From: Dyella halodurans
GTDB lineage: Bacteria; Pseudomonadota; Gammaproteobacteria; Xanthomonadales; Rhodanobacteraceae
DNA length: 64,000 nucleotides
NCBI RefSeq assembly: GCF_026283925.1
Contig: NZ_JAPDPF010000006.1
Location: forward strand, 62,001-126,000
Direction of reading: 5' to 3'
Below the pieces are notes generated by a model that worked only from the letters and a program-made list of their open reading frames with translations, was not told the origin of the DNA and ran no database searches. Shown in pieces: positions 44,291 through 52,912 of the stretch. Made by a program: the position numbers and the translations under genes. Numbering within the stretch: position 1 is the first letter of the stretch; every line of letters starts with the position of its first letter.

Positions 44291-45100
44291 ATGAGCAAGA
44301 GCGGTATGGGCGTTGCCTTGGTCACCGGGGCATCTTCAGGTATCGGCGAAGCCACGGCGGACCTACTCGCCAAGGCGGGCTACAGGGTCTTCGGCACCAG
44401 CAGGAGACCGGCCTCTTCGGCGAATGAACGGTTCGAGATGTTGACCCTTGACGTCACCCTCGACGCTTCCGTCGGAGCACTCGTTGAGAAAGTCATCCAA
44501 CGCGTCGGCCGCATCGATGTGCTCGTTAACAACGCCGGCTTCGGGGTTGCTCCGGCGGGCGCGGAAGAAAGCTCCATCGAGCAGGCCCAGGCGATATTCG
44601 ATACCAACTTCATGGGTATGGTCCGAATGACGCGCGCAGTCGTCCCCTACATGCGACAGCAGGGTAGCGGCCGAATCATCAACATCGGTTCTGTGCTCGG
44701 CTTCTTGCCAATGCCCTACATGGCTTTGTATTCGGCCACGAAACACGCCGTTGCAGGCTATTCGGAAGCACTCGACCATGAACTGCGCACTATGGGCATT
44801 CGCGTCTCCGTGGTCGAGCCGGCCTACATCAATACGTCGTTCGATGCGAATTTGATCAAGCCCGACGCACCACTCGACGTGTACGGCGCCATTCGCTCAG
44901 GCGTGGAGAGGCGGGTGAAGGAAGTGCTCACTGGCGCGGACGGCCCTGATGTCGTAGCCAAGATGGTGACAAGCGCGGCCATGTCACGCCACCCGAAGAT
45001 GCGTTATGCACCGGGACTGGCTCGTCGCATGCGATTCCTCCGGCGATTCGCGCCAGCTAGCGTGCTGGATGCGGGAGTGCGGAAAGACCTGCGGCTCTAG
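44291..45100 (+). CDS. Short-chain dehydrogenase/reductase (SDR)
   Basis: A 269-residue classical SDR. The NAD(P)-binding motif is VALVTGASSGIGEATADLL with an arginine-rich follow-on (FGTSRRP) favouring NADP. NNAG appears in VLVNNAGFGV, the catalytic serine in IINIGSVLGFLP and the YxxxK in YSATKHAVAGYSEAL. It is divergent from the HxlR regulator and followed 49 bp later by the quinone-oxidoreductase-like gene. The SDR N-terminus (MSKSGMGVALVTGASSGIGE) is like the fragment at 42234. The substrate is unknown. Confidence 0.93.
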   Translation: MSKSGMGVALVTGASSGIGEATADLLAKAGYRVFGTSRRPASSANERFEMLTLDVTLDASVGALVEKVIQRVGRIDVLVNNAGFGVAPAGAEESSIEQAQAIFDTNFMGMVRMTRAVVPYMRQQGSGRIINIGSVLGFLPMPYMALYSATKHAVAGYSEALDHELRTMGIRVSVVEPAYINTSFDANLIKPDAPLDVYGAIRSGVERRVKEVLTGADGPDVVAKMVTSAAMSRHPKMRYAPGLARRMRFLRRFAPASVLDAGVRKDLRL

Positions 45101-45149
45101 GCGTGGGCAAGCGCCGTCGATTGATACATCCAGGAGAGAAAGAAGGATC

Positions 45150-46151
45150 ATGAAGGCATTCATCATTGATCGGTACAGCAAGAAAGTTCCAATGCGGCTT
45201 GTCGAAGTGCAGGAGCCGGAACTTCAGAACGATGACGTGCTGATCGAGGTTCACGCCGCAAGCGTGAACCTGCTCGATTCCAAGATCAAAAGCGGCGAGT
45301 TCAAGCTGATCCTGCCCTACAAGCTACCGCTCGTTCTAGGCCATGATGTTGCCGGCGTCGTGATTCGAGTGGGATCGCGTGTTCGCCAATTCAAGGTAGG
45401 CGACGAGGTCTATGCTCGCCCGCCTGACCACCGCATTGGCACGTTTGCGCAGCTCATCGCAGTGAATGAGAACGACGTCGCGCCTAAACCCACCAACATC
45501 ACTATGGCCGAAGCGGCGGCGATTCCTTTGGTTGGCTTGACAGCATGGCAAGCTTTGGTCGAACGAGCTCATCTCAAGAAGACGCAGAAGGTCTTTATCC
45601 AGGCAGGATCCGGCGGTGTTGGCAGCTTCGCCATTCAGCTGGCCAAGCACATCGGAGCTACCGTGGCCACGACCACGAGCACCGCCAACATCGACTGGGT
45701 GAAACGCCTCGGGGCAGACATTGTCGTCGACTACAAGAAGGATGATTTCGAAAAAGTACTGAAGGACTTCGACGTTGTCCTGCACAGCCAGGATGCAGTG
45801 GCGCTGGAGAAATCCCTTCGTGTGCTGAAACCGGGAGGAACCCTCATATCAATTTCCGGGCCGCCCGACCCGGAGTTCGCCAAAGGTATCGGAGCCCCCT
45901 GGTTCGTCGGCCTCATCTTCCGCCTGTTGAGTTCCAAGGTACGCAAAGAGGCGATCCGTCAAAATCTGAACTACTCGTTTCTCTTCATGCAGTCCCATGG
46001 GCAGCAGCTACGGGAGATCACCCGATTGATCGAGGCCGGCGCTGTTCGCCCCGTCGTCGATCGAGCTTTTCCGTTCGTATCAGCGAATGAAGCGCTCGCC
46101 TATGTCGAAGCGGGCCGCTCGAAGGGAAAGGTAGTCCTCAATCTCCGGTAA
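45150..46151 (+). CDS. NADPH-dependent MDR oxidoreductase (quinone reductase-like)
   Basis: A 333-residue zinc-free medium-chain reductase. Features: VLIEVHAASVNLLDSKIKSG, LPLVLGHDVAGVVIRVGSRV, AAAIPLVGLTAWQAL and the nucleotide-binding VFIQAGSGGVGSFAIQLAKH. The zinc-ligand cysteines of alcohol dehydrogenases are absent. The C-terminal AGAVRPVVDRAFPFVSANEA is typical of quinone oxidoreductases and enoyl reductases. ATG 45150 has AGAAGGATC directly upstream; the longer frame starting in the SDR gene is rejected. Probably co-transcribed with the SDR and the second ene-reductase under HxlR control. Confidence 0.92.
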   Translation: MKAFIIDRYSKKVPMRLVEVQEPELQNDDVLIEVHAASVNLLDSKIKSGEFKLILPYKLPLVLGHDVAGVVIRVGSRVRQFKVGDEVYARPPDHRIGTFAQLIAVNENDVAPKPTNITMAEAAAIPLVGLTAWQALVERAHLKKTQKVFIQAGSGGVGSFAIQLAKHIGATVATTTSTANIDWVKRLGADIVVDYKKDDFEKVLKDFDVVLHSQDAVALEKSLRVLKPGGTLISISGPPDPEFAKGIGAPWFVGLIFRLLSSKVRKEAIRQNLNYSFLFMQSHGQQLREITRLIEAGAVRPVVDRAFPFVSANEALAYVEAGRSKGKVVLNLR

Positions 46152-46273
46152 CTCAATCTCCTGGAACGACCGGCGACTACGCTTTTGTGGTGCCACCGGT
46201 GTCCCGAACCGACATTCGAGCTCCGGTAATCGCGGCGGGATGTCGAACGACCTGAAGCCATTCAAGGAACAGC

Positions 46274-47350
46274 ATGCTTTTTGAACCACTAAAGACGCCG
46301 ACCATCCAGCTCGGCAACCGAGCCGTGATGGCACCCATGACACGCAGTCGTGCCGTCGACGCCAACACGCCCAATACGCTGATGGCGGAGTACTACGCTC
46401 AGCGTGCTTCTGCGGGCCTGATTGTTGCCGAGGGCACGTCACCGTCACCCAACGGCCTGGGCTATCCGCGAATTCCCGGACTCTTCAATGATGCGCACGT
46501 ACGTGGATGGAGAGCCGTCACCGACGCAGTTCACGCCAAGGGCGGCAAAATCTTCGTGCAGCTGATGCACACCGGCCGCGTGACTCAGCTGGCCAATCTT
46601 CCTGCGTGTGCGGAGGTGCTTGGACCCATGGCGGTGGCGTGCCCGGGTGAAATGTACACTGACTCGCACGGCATGCAGCCACACAGCGTGCCGCGTGCGA
46701 TGACCACAGCCGACATCTCCCATGCGGTGGATGAGTATGCCAAGTCGGCGCAACTCGCGATCGAAGCAGGATTTGATGGGATCGAGCTGCATGCCGCGAA
46801 CGGCTATCTGATCGAACAGTTCCTCAACGCCAATGTGAATCAACGCACTGATGCCTATGGCGGGAGCAGTGAGGGACGAAATCGATTCGCGCTCGAGATC
46901 GCCCGCGCTACCGCCGACGCAATCGGCCCCGACCGCGTCGGCATTCGGCTGTCGCCGTATGGCGTATTCAACAGCACAGGCGCCTTTTCCGACATTGAGG
47001 CGCAGTACGAAGCGCTCACACGGGAACTGTCGGCATTGGGCCTGCAGTACCTTCACCTGCTGGATCATTCTGCACTGGGTGCGCCGCCCGTGCCCGCCGA
47101 GCTGAAGTCTCGGCTTCGAGCCTCGTTCCAGGGTTTGTTCATCCTTGCAGGTGGCTTCGACCGCGCCAATGCCGAAAGCGAACTCGTGGCCGGGCGCGCA
47201 GATCTCATCGCCTTCGCCCGTCCGTACCTCGCTAATCCAGACCTAGTGGAGCGTATGCAGGCCGACGCGGCACTGAATACCGCCGACGTGGCGACGTTCT
47301 ACACCCCTGGCCCTAAGGGCTACACCGACTATCCGGCACTTGGGCGCTAG
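46274..47350 (+). CDS. Old Yellow Enzyme-family ene-reductase (second copy)
   Basis: A 358-residue FMN-dependent ene-reductase of the NemA type. Motifs: GNRAVMAPMTRSRAVDANTP, VAEGTSPSPNGLGYPRIPG, FVQLMHTGRVTQLANLP, the HxxN substrate pair in IELHAANGYLIEQFLN, TDAYGGSSEGRNRFALEI, and LIAFARPYLANPDLVERM. AAGGAACAGC precedes the ATG. It shares the fold with the copy at 38675, but the two are clearly diverged rather than a recent duplication. NemA-type enzymes reduce N-ethylmaleimide, nitro compounds and quinones, matching the HxlR context. Confidence 0.92.
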   Translation: MLFEPLKTPTIQLGNRAVMAPMTRSRAVDANTPNTLMAEYYAQRASAGLIVAEGTSPSPNGLGYPRIPGLFNDAHVRGWRAVTDAVHAKGGKIFVQLMHTGRVTQLANLPACAEVLGPMAVACPGEMYTDSHGMQPHSVPRAMTTADISHAVDEYAKSAQLAIEAGFDGIELHAANGYLIEQFLNANVNQRTDAYGGSSEGRNRFALEIARATADAIGPDRVGIRLSPYGVFNSTGAFSDIEAQYEALTRELSALGLQYLHLLDHSALGAPPVPAELKSRLRASFQGLFILAGGFDRANAESELVAGRADLIAFARPYLANPDLVERMQADAALNTADVATFYTPGPKGYTDYPALGR

Positions 47351-47467
47351 TTTGTTTCAACGGTGACCGGTTCACAGGGAGTGACCGCTTCGGGTTGCGA
47401 CTTCAGACGGTCGACGCAACACACTATACCTTTGGCCCTGGACGCCTTTGCAGCTGGGGGCCGGACT

Positions 47468-48784
47468 TTAGTACTCGCTCCGGCCCTTCCAGCGCTCTAG
47501 CGCCAGGTAGCCCCTAACCCCGAGATCAAGGAACGGCCTGCTAGGCAGGGAGCTGGGCGCGCCGAGCGCCATCATGTCCTTCACCAGAAGACTTGATTCA
47601 CCGCTTGCGTACTCCGCAAGGAGTCGACCGGCAATGGTCTGTTTGACGACCCCGACGCCATTGCATCCGCCCGCGGCAAACACCTTTGGCGCTACTTGCC
47701 CCCACGCCGGCGCGCCATTCCTGGTGATGTTGATGGTTCCCGCCCAGAAGTGCTCCATTTTGGCGTCCGACAGTTCCGGGAAGCGCGCATCAAACACGCG
47801 CTTGTGCTCGCTTCGTACGCGATCCCGTACCGAGGCAGGAATGGCATAACCTGGCGCATAGTGGAAGTGTTGACGGATGAGGATACGGTGATCATGCGTA
47901 TACCTCATCGTGGCCCCAACGAGGGCGTTCACGGGGGTGACCCCCCACTCCTCGGGGTCGCCAATCCTCATGCGTTGCGGCTTGCTTAGTGGCGAGGTCA
48001 ACGTCGCGAAGCTCGCTATTGGAAACATTCTTTGCGTGTAGTAGCCGAATTTCGGAAGGAACACATTGGTGGCAAGCACGACCTTCTTCGCACGAACGAT
48101 TCCCAAAGGCGTCTTGGCGACAAAGTACGTGCCTTCCTCCAGATCTAGAACGGGTGTGTTCTCAAAAAGCCGCACATTGGGCGGCAGCGAGTCGGCCAAG
48201 CCCCTGACGAGAGCTGCAGGATTCAGCAGGCCATCGCTAGGTGTGTAGATACCTGCGTGAAAGTAGCTGGTGCCCAGTCGATCGCGGAGCTGTTCGCGGT
48301 TAAGTACCTGATAGTCGATGCACTGCGACTTCAATTCATGTTCATAGACGCTCAACACCTTCTCAGCCAGCCTCGGTGACACGGCGCAGTGATACTTACC
48401 TTTGCGCGCCCATTGGCAATCAATGTTTTGCGTTTGCATAAGCTGCTCAAGCCAATCGGCGCCCGCCCTAAGCAATCGCTTGTAGTGCGCAGCCTGTTCC
48501 AACTCCTCCATTGAGCTGCCGACATTGTGCGGAACGTCGATAGCAAACCCCGAATTGCGTCCGGACGCTCCTTCTCCAATGGCTAACGCTTCAAGCAACA
48601 CAACAGAGTTCTCTGGGCGCAGCTCGGCAAGGCGCCGGGCCGCTGCGAGACCGGCGTAGCCGGCACCCACGACGAGCCAATCGGCGCTGACATCGCCATT
48701 CAACGATGCCTTGGGTATCCGCGCCGGGAGGATAGCCGACCATCCATTGGTGTTGTCCTCAATCGGCAGAGCGTCAACCTTCAT
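47468..48784 (-). CDS. FAD-dependent amine/amino-acid oxidoreductase (DAO family)
   Basis: A 438-residue flavoprotein resembling gamma-glutamylputrescine oxidase (PuuB) and related DAO enzymes. The FAD motif is DWLVVGAGYAGLAAARRLAE (about 36-55), followed by LLEALAIGEGASGRNSGFAI, a substrate domain with FAGTINITRNGAPAWG-like text (FWAGTINITRNGAPAWGQV), and the C-terminal FAD contact AAGGCNGVGVVKQTIAGRLL. No signal peptide. It is the third gene of a minus-strand MFS-cupin-oxidase group. It may oxidise an amine or amino acid imported by the MFS transporter; the substrate cannot be read from sequence. Confidence 0.88.
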   Translation of the reverse strand: MKVDALPIEDNTNGWSAILPARIPKASLNGDVSADWLVVGAGYAGLAAARRLAELRPENSVVLLEALAIGEGASGRNSGFAIDVPHNVGSSMEELEQAAHYKRLLRAGADWLEQLMQTQNIDCQWARKGKYHCAVSPRLAEKVLSVYEHELKSQCIDYQVLNREQLRDRLGTSYFHAGIYTPSDGLLNPAALVRGLADSLPPNVRLFENTPVLDLEEGTYFVAKTPLGIVRAKKVVLATNVFLPKFGYYTQRMFPIASFATLTSPLSKPQRMRIGDPEEWGVTPVNALVGATMRYTHDHRILIRQHFHYAPGYAIPASVRDRVRSEHKRVFDARFPELSDAKMEHFWAGTINITRNGAPAWGQVAPKVFAAGGCNGVGVVKQTIAGRLLAEYASGESSLLVKDMMALGAPSSLPSRPFLDLGVRGYLALERWKGRSEY

Positions 48785-48841
48785 ATTCAGTCCCTTAGGT
48801 GAGAGAGCGGCAAGCGGCGAGCCGCAGTGTTGCAGAGCGCA

Positions 48842-49201
48842 TCAACGACCGCTGTCGTCGGAATCAGGCCTTGTGATCGCGAAGAAAACCCGCGCTTCGG
48901 ACCCGAAGTACCTAACGGTGGTCCCTTTAGGTATATGGATGACATCCCCAGCCTCGGCTTCGACGACGTCACCATTCTCGATTCGGACCCCGAAGTGCCC
49001 GGAAAGAACGAGGATCAGCTCCTCGTAGTCGAGAGTCTTTGGCGGGGCACTTTCGCCGTTCCACGCGCAGTAACCCGCAAGAAGTCCACTTGTCTTCGGC
49101 GTACTAGCCCACGCCAGTTCGACTTGGTCGGCGCCCGAGTTTTCGCGAGCCGTGAAGTGCAGGTCGCCGCGGCGAGTAAGTGTCGGACTCATGATTCGCA
49201 T
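48842..49201 (-). CDS. Small cupin-domain protein
   Basis: A 119-residue single-domain cupin with both cupin blocks recognisable (ILVLSGHFGVRIENGDVVEA and GDVIHIPKGTTVRYFG). It resembles EutQ-like and other sugar/amine-associated cupins. The metal-ligand pattern is weak: the first block has only an ExLIL-type acidic residue (LDYEELILVL), so metal binding is uncertain. It starts 5 bp after the MFS stop and ends 57 bp before the oxidase gene, strongly suggesting one operon. ATG 49192 is an alternative start. Confidence 0.75.
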   Translation of the reverse strand: MRIMSPTLTRRGDLHFTARENSGADQVELAWASTPKTSGLLAGYCAWNGESAPPKTLDYEELILVLSGHFGVRIENGDVVEAEAGDVIHIPKGTTVRYFGSEARVFFAITRPDSDDSGR

Positions 49202-49206
49202 GGCCT

Positions 49207-50547
49207 TCAGGCAAGGTTTCTCAGGGACGGCTGTTCACTATCAACTGTCTGGCCAAGGTCCTTCATGGCTCGCGCAGCCATCCAGTAGTGATAAGCGGCC
49301 CAGATGCCCGTAAAGGAGCAGCCGAGCAGCACGTAGCGGAGCGACTCTGATGGTTGCGCTACGTGAGCACCCACGACATCGGACAGCGCACCAATGAGTT
49401 GAGGTGCGATCGCCAGGTTGGCGATATTCGCGACAAACAAAAGAATCGCGCAGCCCTTTGCGCGCATCTCCGGAGGAAATCGGTTTTGAACGAGCGCCGA
49501 GGTGGGGCCGATGTAGATGTAGATGACGGGAACAAAGATCCAAAGCATCGCCGTTGCGACGCGGATATCGCTGACTAAGAACAGTGCCATGGATGGCACC
49601 GCGCCAATCATCGTCGTCCACGCAACAAATGATGGAACCCACCACTGGGGCCCCCTCTTTAGCCACGCCATAATGGCGATCGTGAGCAGCATGACGATGC
49701 CGCCCCCAATGCCATGCATCGGACCGAGCAAAGAGCCAGCCTGCCCAGTTGTCAGGGCGAAGGATCTGGTGAGAAATGCTGGCGTCCACCAAAGAATGCC
49801 CCAGCCCCAGAAGGTCACGATGGTCGCTCCGGCCATGATGTGTACCAAGGCCCTATCCGCGAGCATGAACCCAATAGTGTCTCTGAGCGTCGCACCCTCT
49901 CGGCGGTTATTGGATCCCGCGTCGTCCTGCCCCCTCTTTGGCTCGCGAATGAGCCAGCACAACGCTGCAAAGGGAAGGCCAGCCACACCAAAAATAATCA
50001 GTGCTTGTCGCCAGCCATAATGATCGTTGAGGTAGCCTGCACCCGATGCACCGAGGTAAGCGCCGACACTGGCCCCAAGGCCAAACACTGACAAGGCAAA
50101 GGCCCGGGACCGAGGCCCGAATTTGTCGGATAGCAGCGAATGACTAGGAGGCGTTGCTCCCGCTTCGCCAATGCCGACGCCAATCCTCATAAACAACATC
50201 ATCCAGTACGTGACGGACAAGCCGCACAGGATGGTCATTACGGACCAGATGCCCACCGAGATCGCAACCATCTTCTTTCGGTTCGCGCGATCAGCGAGCA
50301 CGCCAAGGGGAAGGCCTGCGGTAACGTAAAAGATGGCAAGCGAAACACCCGTCAAGAACCCGAGCGCCGAGTCGCTCAAGTGAAAATCGGCCTTAATAGG
50401 CTCCAGGAGCGTAGAAAGAACAAAGCGATCAGCGATATTGATCGCATAAATGATCGTCAGGGTAGACAACGCGAACCAAGCGTTGGACCTCCAGGCGAAC
50501 CGGTGTTTAACTGGATCTGCGCGAGGGCGGTCCCGATGCCCAATCAT
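49207..50547 (-). CDS. Spinster-type MFS transporter
   Basis: A 446-residue, 12-span major-facilitator protein. Features fit the Spinster/Spns-like bacterial group: IIYAINIADRFVLSTLLEPI at span 1, the MFS loop motif GVLADRANRKKMVAISVGIW, and MRIGVGIGEAGATPPSHSLL in span 4. Bacterial members are often beside catabolic genes for organic acids or amides. It leads the operon with the cupin and FAD oxidase, downstream of a small HTH gene on the same strand. Direction of transport is not known but import is likely in this context. Confidence 0.9.
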   Translation of the reverse strand: MIGHRDRPRADPVKHRFAWRSNAWFALSTLTIIYAINIADRFVLSTLLEPIKADFHLSDSALGFLTGVSLAIFYVTAGLPLGVLADRANRKKMVAISVGIWSVMTILCGLSVTYWMMLFMRIGVGIGEAGATPPSHSLLSDKFGPRSRAFALSVFGLGASVGAYLGASGAGYLNDHYGWRQALIIFGVAGLPFAALCWLIREPKRGQDDAGSNNRREGATLRDTIGFMLADRALVHIMAGATIVTFWGWGILWWTPAFLTRSFALTTGQAGSLLGPMHGIGGGIVMLLTIAIMAWLKRGPQWWVPSFVAWTTMIGAVPSMALFLVSDIRVATAMLWIFVPVIYIYIGPTSALVQNRFPPEMRAKGCAILLFVANIANLAIAPQLIGALSDVVGAHVAQPSESLRYVLLGCSFTGIWAAYHYWMAARAMKDLGQTVDSEQPSLRNLA

Positions 50548-50659
50548 CGAGAACTCCTCATTTGATCGCCCGCCTGCCTGTCGTGAAGGCAGCAGTTACC
50601 AACCCGCCCGTTGATGCGTGCGGGATCGAAGCTCTGAGTAAGTGGCGCCACGAATACAG

Positions 50660-51037
50660 TCACGGTTTCGCTGCATTGCGTCGGTCGAGCAAGTCCGCCA
50701 CCGCGCGCAAGATCTGTGCCGCGGTTGCGCCGTCAAACCGCGACATGTCCTGCGAGAAGGCCTCGATCACCGGAAGCGCCGCCTCGAGATCCCCGTTTCG
50801 TGACGTTGTGACGAACGCATACAACTTCCTGAGACAGGGTGTGTGCGTAGGCGGATCGTCATGGAGCGCCCGACTAATGCTTGCACGGGAAAAGCCGGTA
50901 AGTTTGGAAAGACTGTTCTGGTTGAGAACTTGCTCGGCCATGTAAGCCCAAATCACCTCGCGCTTACGGCGCACCTCGGCTGCAATGACCTTATTGGACA
51001 GTCGGCCGGAGACGGGTTCTTTGCCTGGGGAATGCAT
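50660..51037 (-). CDS. Small helix-turn-helix regulator
   Basis: A 125-residue protein with a helix-turn-helix in NSLSKLTGFSRASISRALHD (residues about 40-59) after a basic N-terminal stretch (AAEVRRKREVIWAYMAEQVL), and a helical C-terminal half (AALPVIEAFSQDM, AAQILRAVADLLDRR). The pattern is XRE/Cro-like, but no closer family is recognised. It lies between the MFS operon and the first M61 gene on the same strand, so it is a candidate local regulator of the 47-64 kb locus. Confidence 0.65.
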   Translation of the reverse strand: MHSPGKEPVSGRLSNKVIAAEVRRKREVIWAYMAEQVLNQNSLSKLTGFSRASISRALHDDPPTHTPCLRKLYAFVTTSRNGDLEAALPVIEAFSQDMSRFDGATAAQILRAVADLLDRRNAAKP

Positions 51038-51103
51038 AAGTCAATGCCTGTATGTCGGTCGCATATAACTAGAGATGAATCTCCGCAAAGGTGAGGTCTC
51101 CCG

Positions 51104-52831
51104 TTAGAGCACGCACTTCTTGGAGATCGTCTCGCTCAGATCCCAGTAGTCCTCGGTCACCTCGGGACCCTCTGTCGAAAAGGACACATCTCTGCGCACG
51201 CCGTCACGCTCCAGGACCAGGTGCACATCCTTGTCTAACAAAACATTGGTGGCGCTATGGGCAATGCGGGGCGTGGCACCGGTGAAGCGGACGATTCGGT
51301 CACCGTTGGCCAGACCCGCCCGTCCGGCGTTCGAATCCGCCACGAGGCCATCAATCACGCGGGGCTCCGTGAGCAAACTGTCTTCGGAGAACCCGAGCAC
51401 AGGTCGCGGGTGCTTTTCGGTGCGCTTGGTAAAGCACGGGCCAAAAGCGTCCGACGGCGGCTCGATCAATACACCGTTGAGCATGCGATTAAAGTCGTCT
51501 TCGCCCTCGGCGCCCAGTTCGGCTTTCACCAGTTCCCGCCACTTTCGTTCGTCATAGCCATGGCCGGTACGCCGGCTTTCCAGCATGGCGAGGACAAGGT
51601 CGTCCAATGAGCGGCGCCCGTTCGAGTGCTTTCGGATCGACGTATCGAGGTTGACGAAATATATAAAGCCGCGGTTGTAAGGCACGCCTTGGATGGAGCG
51701 GTCCGACCAGCGCCGCTTGCCAATTTCCGCAAATGGCAAGTCGACGAAGGGGCTGGTGTAGTACGCGTCCACCATAACGGCGATCTCTCGCGCCGCCGTC
51801 GGCAGATCTATTAAACCCTGCCGGAGGGGAATCCGAATCTTGTAGAACTCGGCTAGCCCTTCCCCGTACCAGGCATTGACGCCAGACTCACCGTCCAGCA
51901 TCCCGATGAAGTGATGGACCATTTCGTGTGTGAACATGATCCGGCGGGATGCATCGCTCAGCTGGCCCACGCCGTACTCCAGCATGAATCCGGCTTTCGT
52001 CGCGCCGCCTCCATCGCGCGGCCGTGCGTACGGTCGCATCAGCAACGTGTATGACGAGATATTCGGTTGCTTGAAGAAGGTCTTTAGGGCGTCAAAGGCC
52101 TTTGCCGACCACGCCGACGCGGCTGCCACGTCGAAGCGCGGATTGCCGATCCAATAGGCCTTAAACAGGCTGCTCGATGGTGCATAGGCTTGTACATTTC
52201 CGGCAAGAAAGAAAAGCGTCTCAAACTCGTCGGGCGACTCCTGCCATTGCAGGTTGCCCTCACCTTGGGCGGTAACTCCTCGCGATCCCGCGGGAAGCGC
52301 AGAGAGGTCCCACGACCACGAGACGTCGACCTTCGCCGCTTCTTTTGTCGGCACCAGGAGAAAGGTGAACGGTGCGCCACCGAAGCCCCCATTGGTGCCA
52401 CGAAGGTCATACGAAGGTCCTGGCTTCTTTGGCGCCATTGCATCGGCGACGTCGGCCACGTAGTGAAGGGTGATGGCGCCCCTCGGCGCACGCTTCGGTG
52501 TGAAGGTCCGCATTTCGACAGGGTAGCCCGGCGGTGCCTTGTCGACAGTTACGGTGAGTGAGAGTTCACCTTGGTCGTCGTGCGCAGAGACGTCCCCGTC
52601 CGTGTAGGGCTGACCCATTACGGTTGTCACCCGTGCCGGCACTTGGAACAACGGATGGCCCGCTTCCCCGCTCGCTCCCCGCACCACTTCGGTGATCTGG
52701 ACGCGCTTAATATCGCCAGATTCCGCAATGGGCTTAAGAATCACATCAAGTTGAAGAGGCTCCGCGGCATGCACCGCGCCGACAACGAGGCCGCTCGCCA
52801 CAGTGGCAAGCTGAAGATATTTCCGAATCAC
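51104..52831 (-). CDS. Secreted M61-like zinc peptidase with PDZ domain (paralogue 1)
   Basis: A 575-residue exported metallopeptidase. Signal peptide (LQLATVASGLVVGAVHAAEP), an N-terminal beta domain, then a thermolysin-like gluzincin core with HEMVHH (302-307; H302, E303, H306) and the third ligand E324 in WYGEGLAEFY. A PDZ domain follows (VADSNAGRAGLANGDRIVRF, about 480-550). The motif SDAFGPCF and a near-terminal cysteine (KKCVL) recur in both paralogues at 54358 and 61383. Characterised M61 enzymes are glycyl aminopeptidases; specificity here is unproven. It is at the 3' end of the run of catabolic genes. Confidence 0.85.
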   Translation of the reverse strand: MIRKYLQLATVASGLVVGAVHAAEPLQLDVILKPIAESGDIKRVQITEVVRGASGEAGHPLFQVPARVTTVMGQPYTDGDVSAHDDQGELSLTVTVDKAPPGYPVEMRTFTPKRAPRGAITLHYVADVADAMAPKKPGPSYDLRGTNGGFGGAPFTFLLVPTKEAAKVDVSWSWDLSALPAGSRGVTAQGEGNLQWQESPDEFETLFFLAGNVQAYAPSSSLFKAYWIGNPRFDVAAASAWSAKAFDALKTFFKQPNISSYTLLMRPYARPRDGGGATKAGFMLEYGVGQLSDASRRIMFTHEMVHHFIGMLDGESGVNAWYGEGLAEFYKIRIPLRQGLIDLPTAAREIAVMVDAYYTSPFVDLPFAEIGKRRWSDRSIQGVPYNRGFIYFVNLDTSIRKHSNGRRSLDDLVLAMLESRRTGHGYDERKWRELVKAELGAEGEDDFNRMLNGVLIEPPSDAFGPCFTKRTEKHPRPVLGFSEDSLLTEPRVIDGLVADSNAGRAGLANGDRIVRFTGATPRIAHSATNVLLDKDVHLVLERDGVRRDVSFSTEGPEVTEDYWDLSETISKKCVL

Positions 52832-52912
52832 GTTCGACCCTCTCGGCCACCGCGGGCCGTTAGCCTTTCAAAAACTCACCTCCGCCGCGGTCCTTCGTGA
52901 AACGCGGGAGTC

